Shown: positions 23,291 to 23,303 of the stretch, one piece after another
Layout: every line of letters starts with the position of its first letter
Position numbering within the stretch: position 1 is the first letter of the stretch
Assembly: GCA_964645775.1 (NCBI GenBank)
Contig: CAZYBU010000044.1
Coordinates: 1 to 23,303 of the forward strand
Length of the DNA stretch: 23,303 nt
DNA from: CAZYBU01 sp964645775
Lineage (GTDB): Bacteria > Spirochaetota > UBA4802 > UBA5550
Direction of reading: 5' to 3'
Notes under the pieces: model-generated
Databases searched by the model: none
What the model saw: only the letters and a program-made list of their open reading frames with translations
Told to the model about the DNA's origin: nothing
Made by a program: the position numbers and the translations under genes

Positions 23291-23303
23291 CAAAAAGGGC
23301 GCC

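Larger units (their letters stand above)
23070..23303. other. non-coding or undecided right-edge region
   Basis: About 230 bases hold the hairpin and repeats listed, without a clear gene. On the - strand all three frames are open from the window edge for 37 or more codons. They read low-complexity Lys/Arg-rich sequence, for example ending in GEQKEQKVGF before a stop at 23190-23192. One frame may be the tail of a gene beyond the edge, but the composition alone could produce this. Confidence 0.4.

Noticed and set aside
1..23303. CRISPR array, tRNA, rRNA, transposase or phage genes
   Set aside because: No regular spacer-repeat series, cloverleaf, rRNA segment or mobile-element gene was seen.

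Overview
The window is a dense stretch of bacterial chromosome with 17 recognisable or convincing genes, almost no non-coding DNA and a moderately high G+C content. The gene set indicates a diderm heterotroph: AsmA-like and SPOR-type envelope proteins, a LysM-M23 peptidoglycan hydrolase and a MacB-type permease occur together. A Crp-type protein with two cyclic-nucleotide domains, a TlyC/CorC protein without a membrane domain and a TraB-family membrane protein fit an uncultured or free-living member of the Spirochaetota. This placement is inferred from gene content only. No mobile element, CRISPR array, tRNA or rRNA was seen.

Layout. Positions 1-713 (+) hold the end of leuC and all of leuD (leucine biosynthesis). 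From 11648 down to 714 (-) runs a close-packed series: purB, miaB, a TPR-SPOR envelope protein, mutS, an ABC permease, the double cyclic-nucleotide regulator and an AsmA-like protein. It ends tail-to-tail against leuD with no spacer. A divergent region (about 11649-11990) separates it from a + strand group: the LysM-M23 peptidase, a YlbF-like protein and a short Ssb. A perfect 13-bp hairpin lies where ssb converges with a - strand membrane-anchored PAS-SpoIIE phosphatase gene. Next is a divergent pair of unrecognised genes (15633-16942), then tlyC/corC and recO (+). recO overlaps the - strand gene traB antisense by 54 bp. That - strand unit is rel/spoT, maf, a HAMP-only membrane protein and traB, with start or stop overlaps or very short gaps. 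The right edge (about 23070-23303) is non-coding or undecided and carries a hairpin and direct and inverted repeats.

Function. Most genes are housekeeping: amino-acid and purine synthesis, tRNA modification, mismatch and recombination repair, the stringent response and envelope maintenance. I see no compact island resembling a defence or mobile system. The most novel material is the HAMP-only/TraB pair in the rel operon, the two unrecognised divergent genes beside the SpoIIE phosphatase, the two-cassette cNMP regulator with one degraded pocket, the Ssb without an acidic tail, and the repeat-rich right edge. Several starts are non-ATG (GTG for mutS, the AsmA-like gene and the M23 gene; TTG for the SPOR gene).
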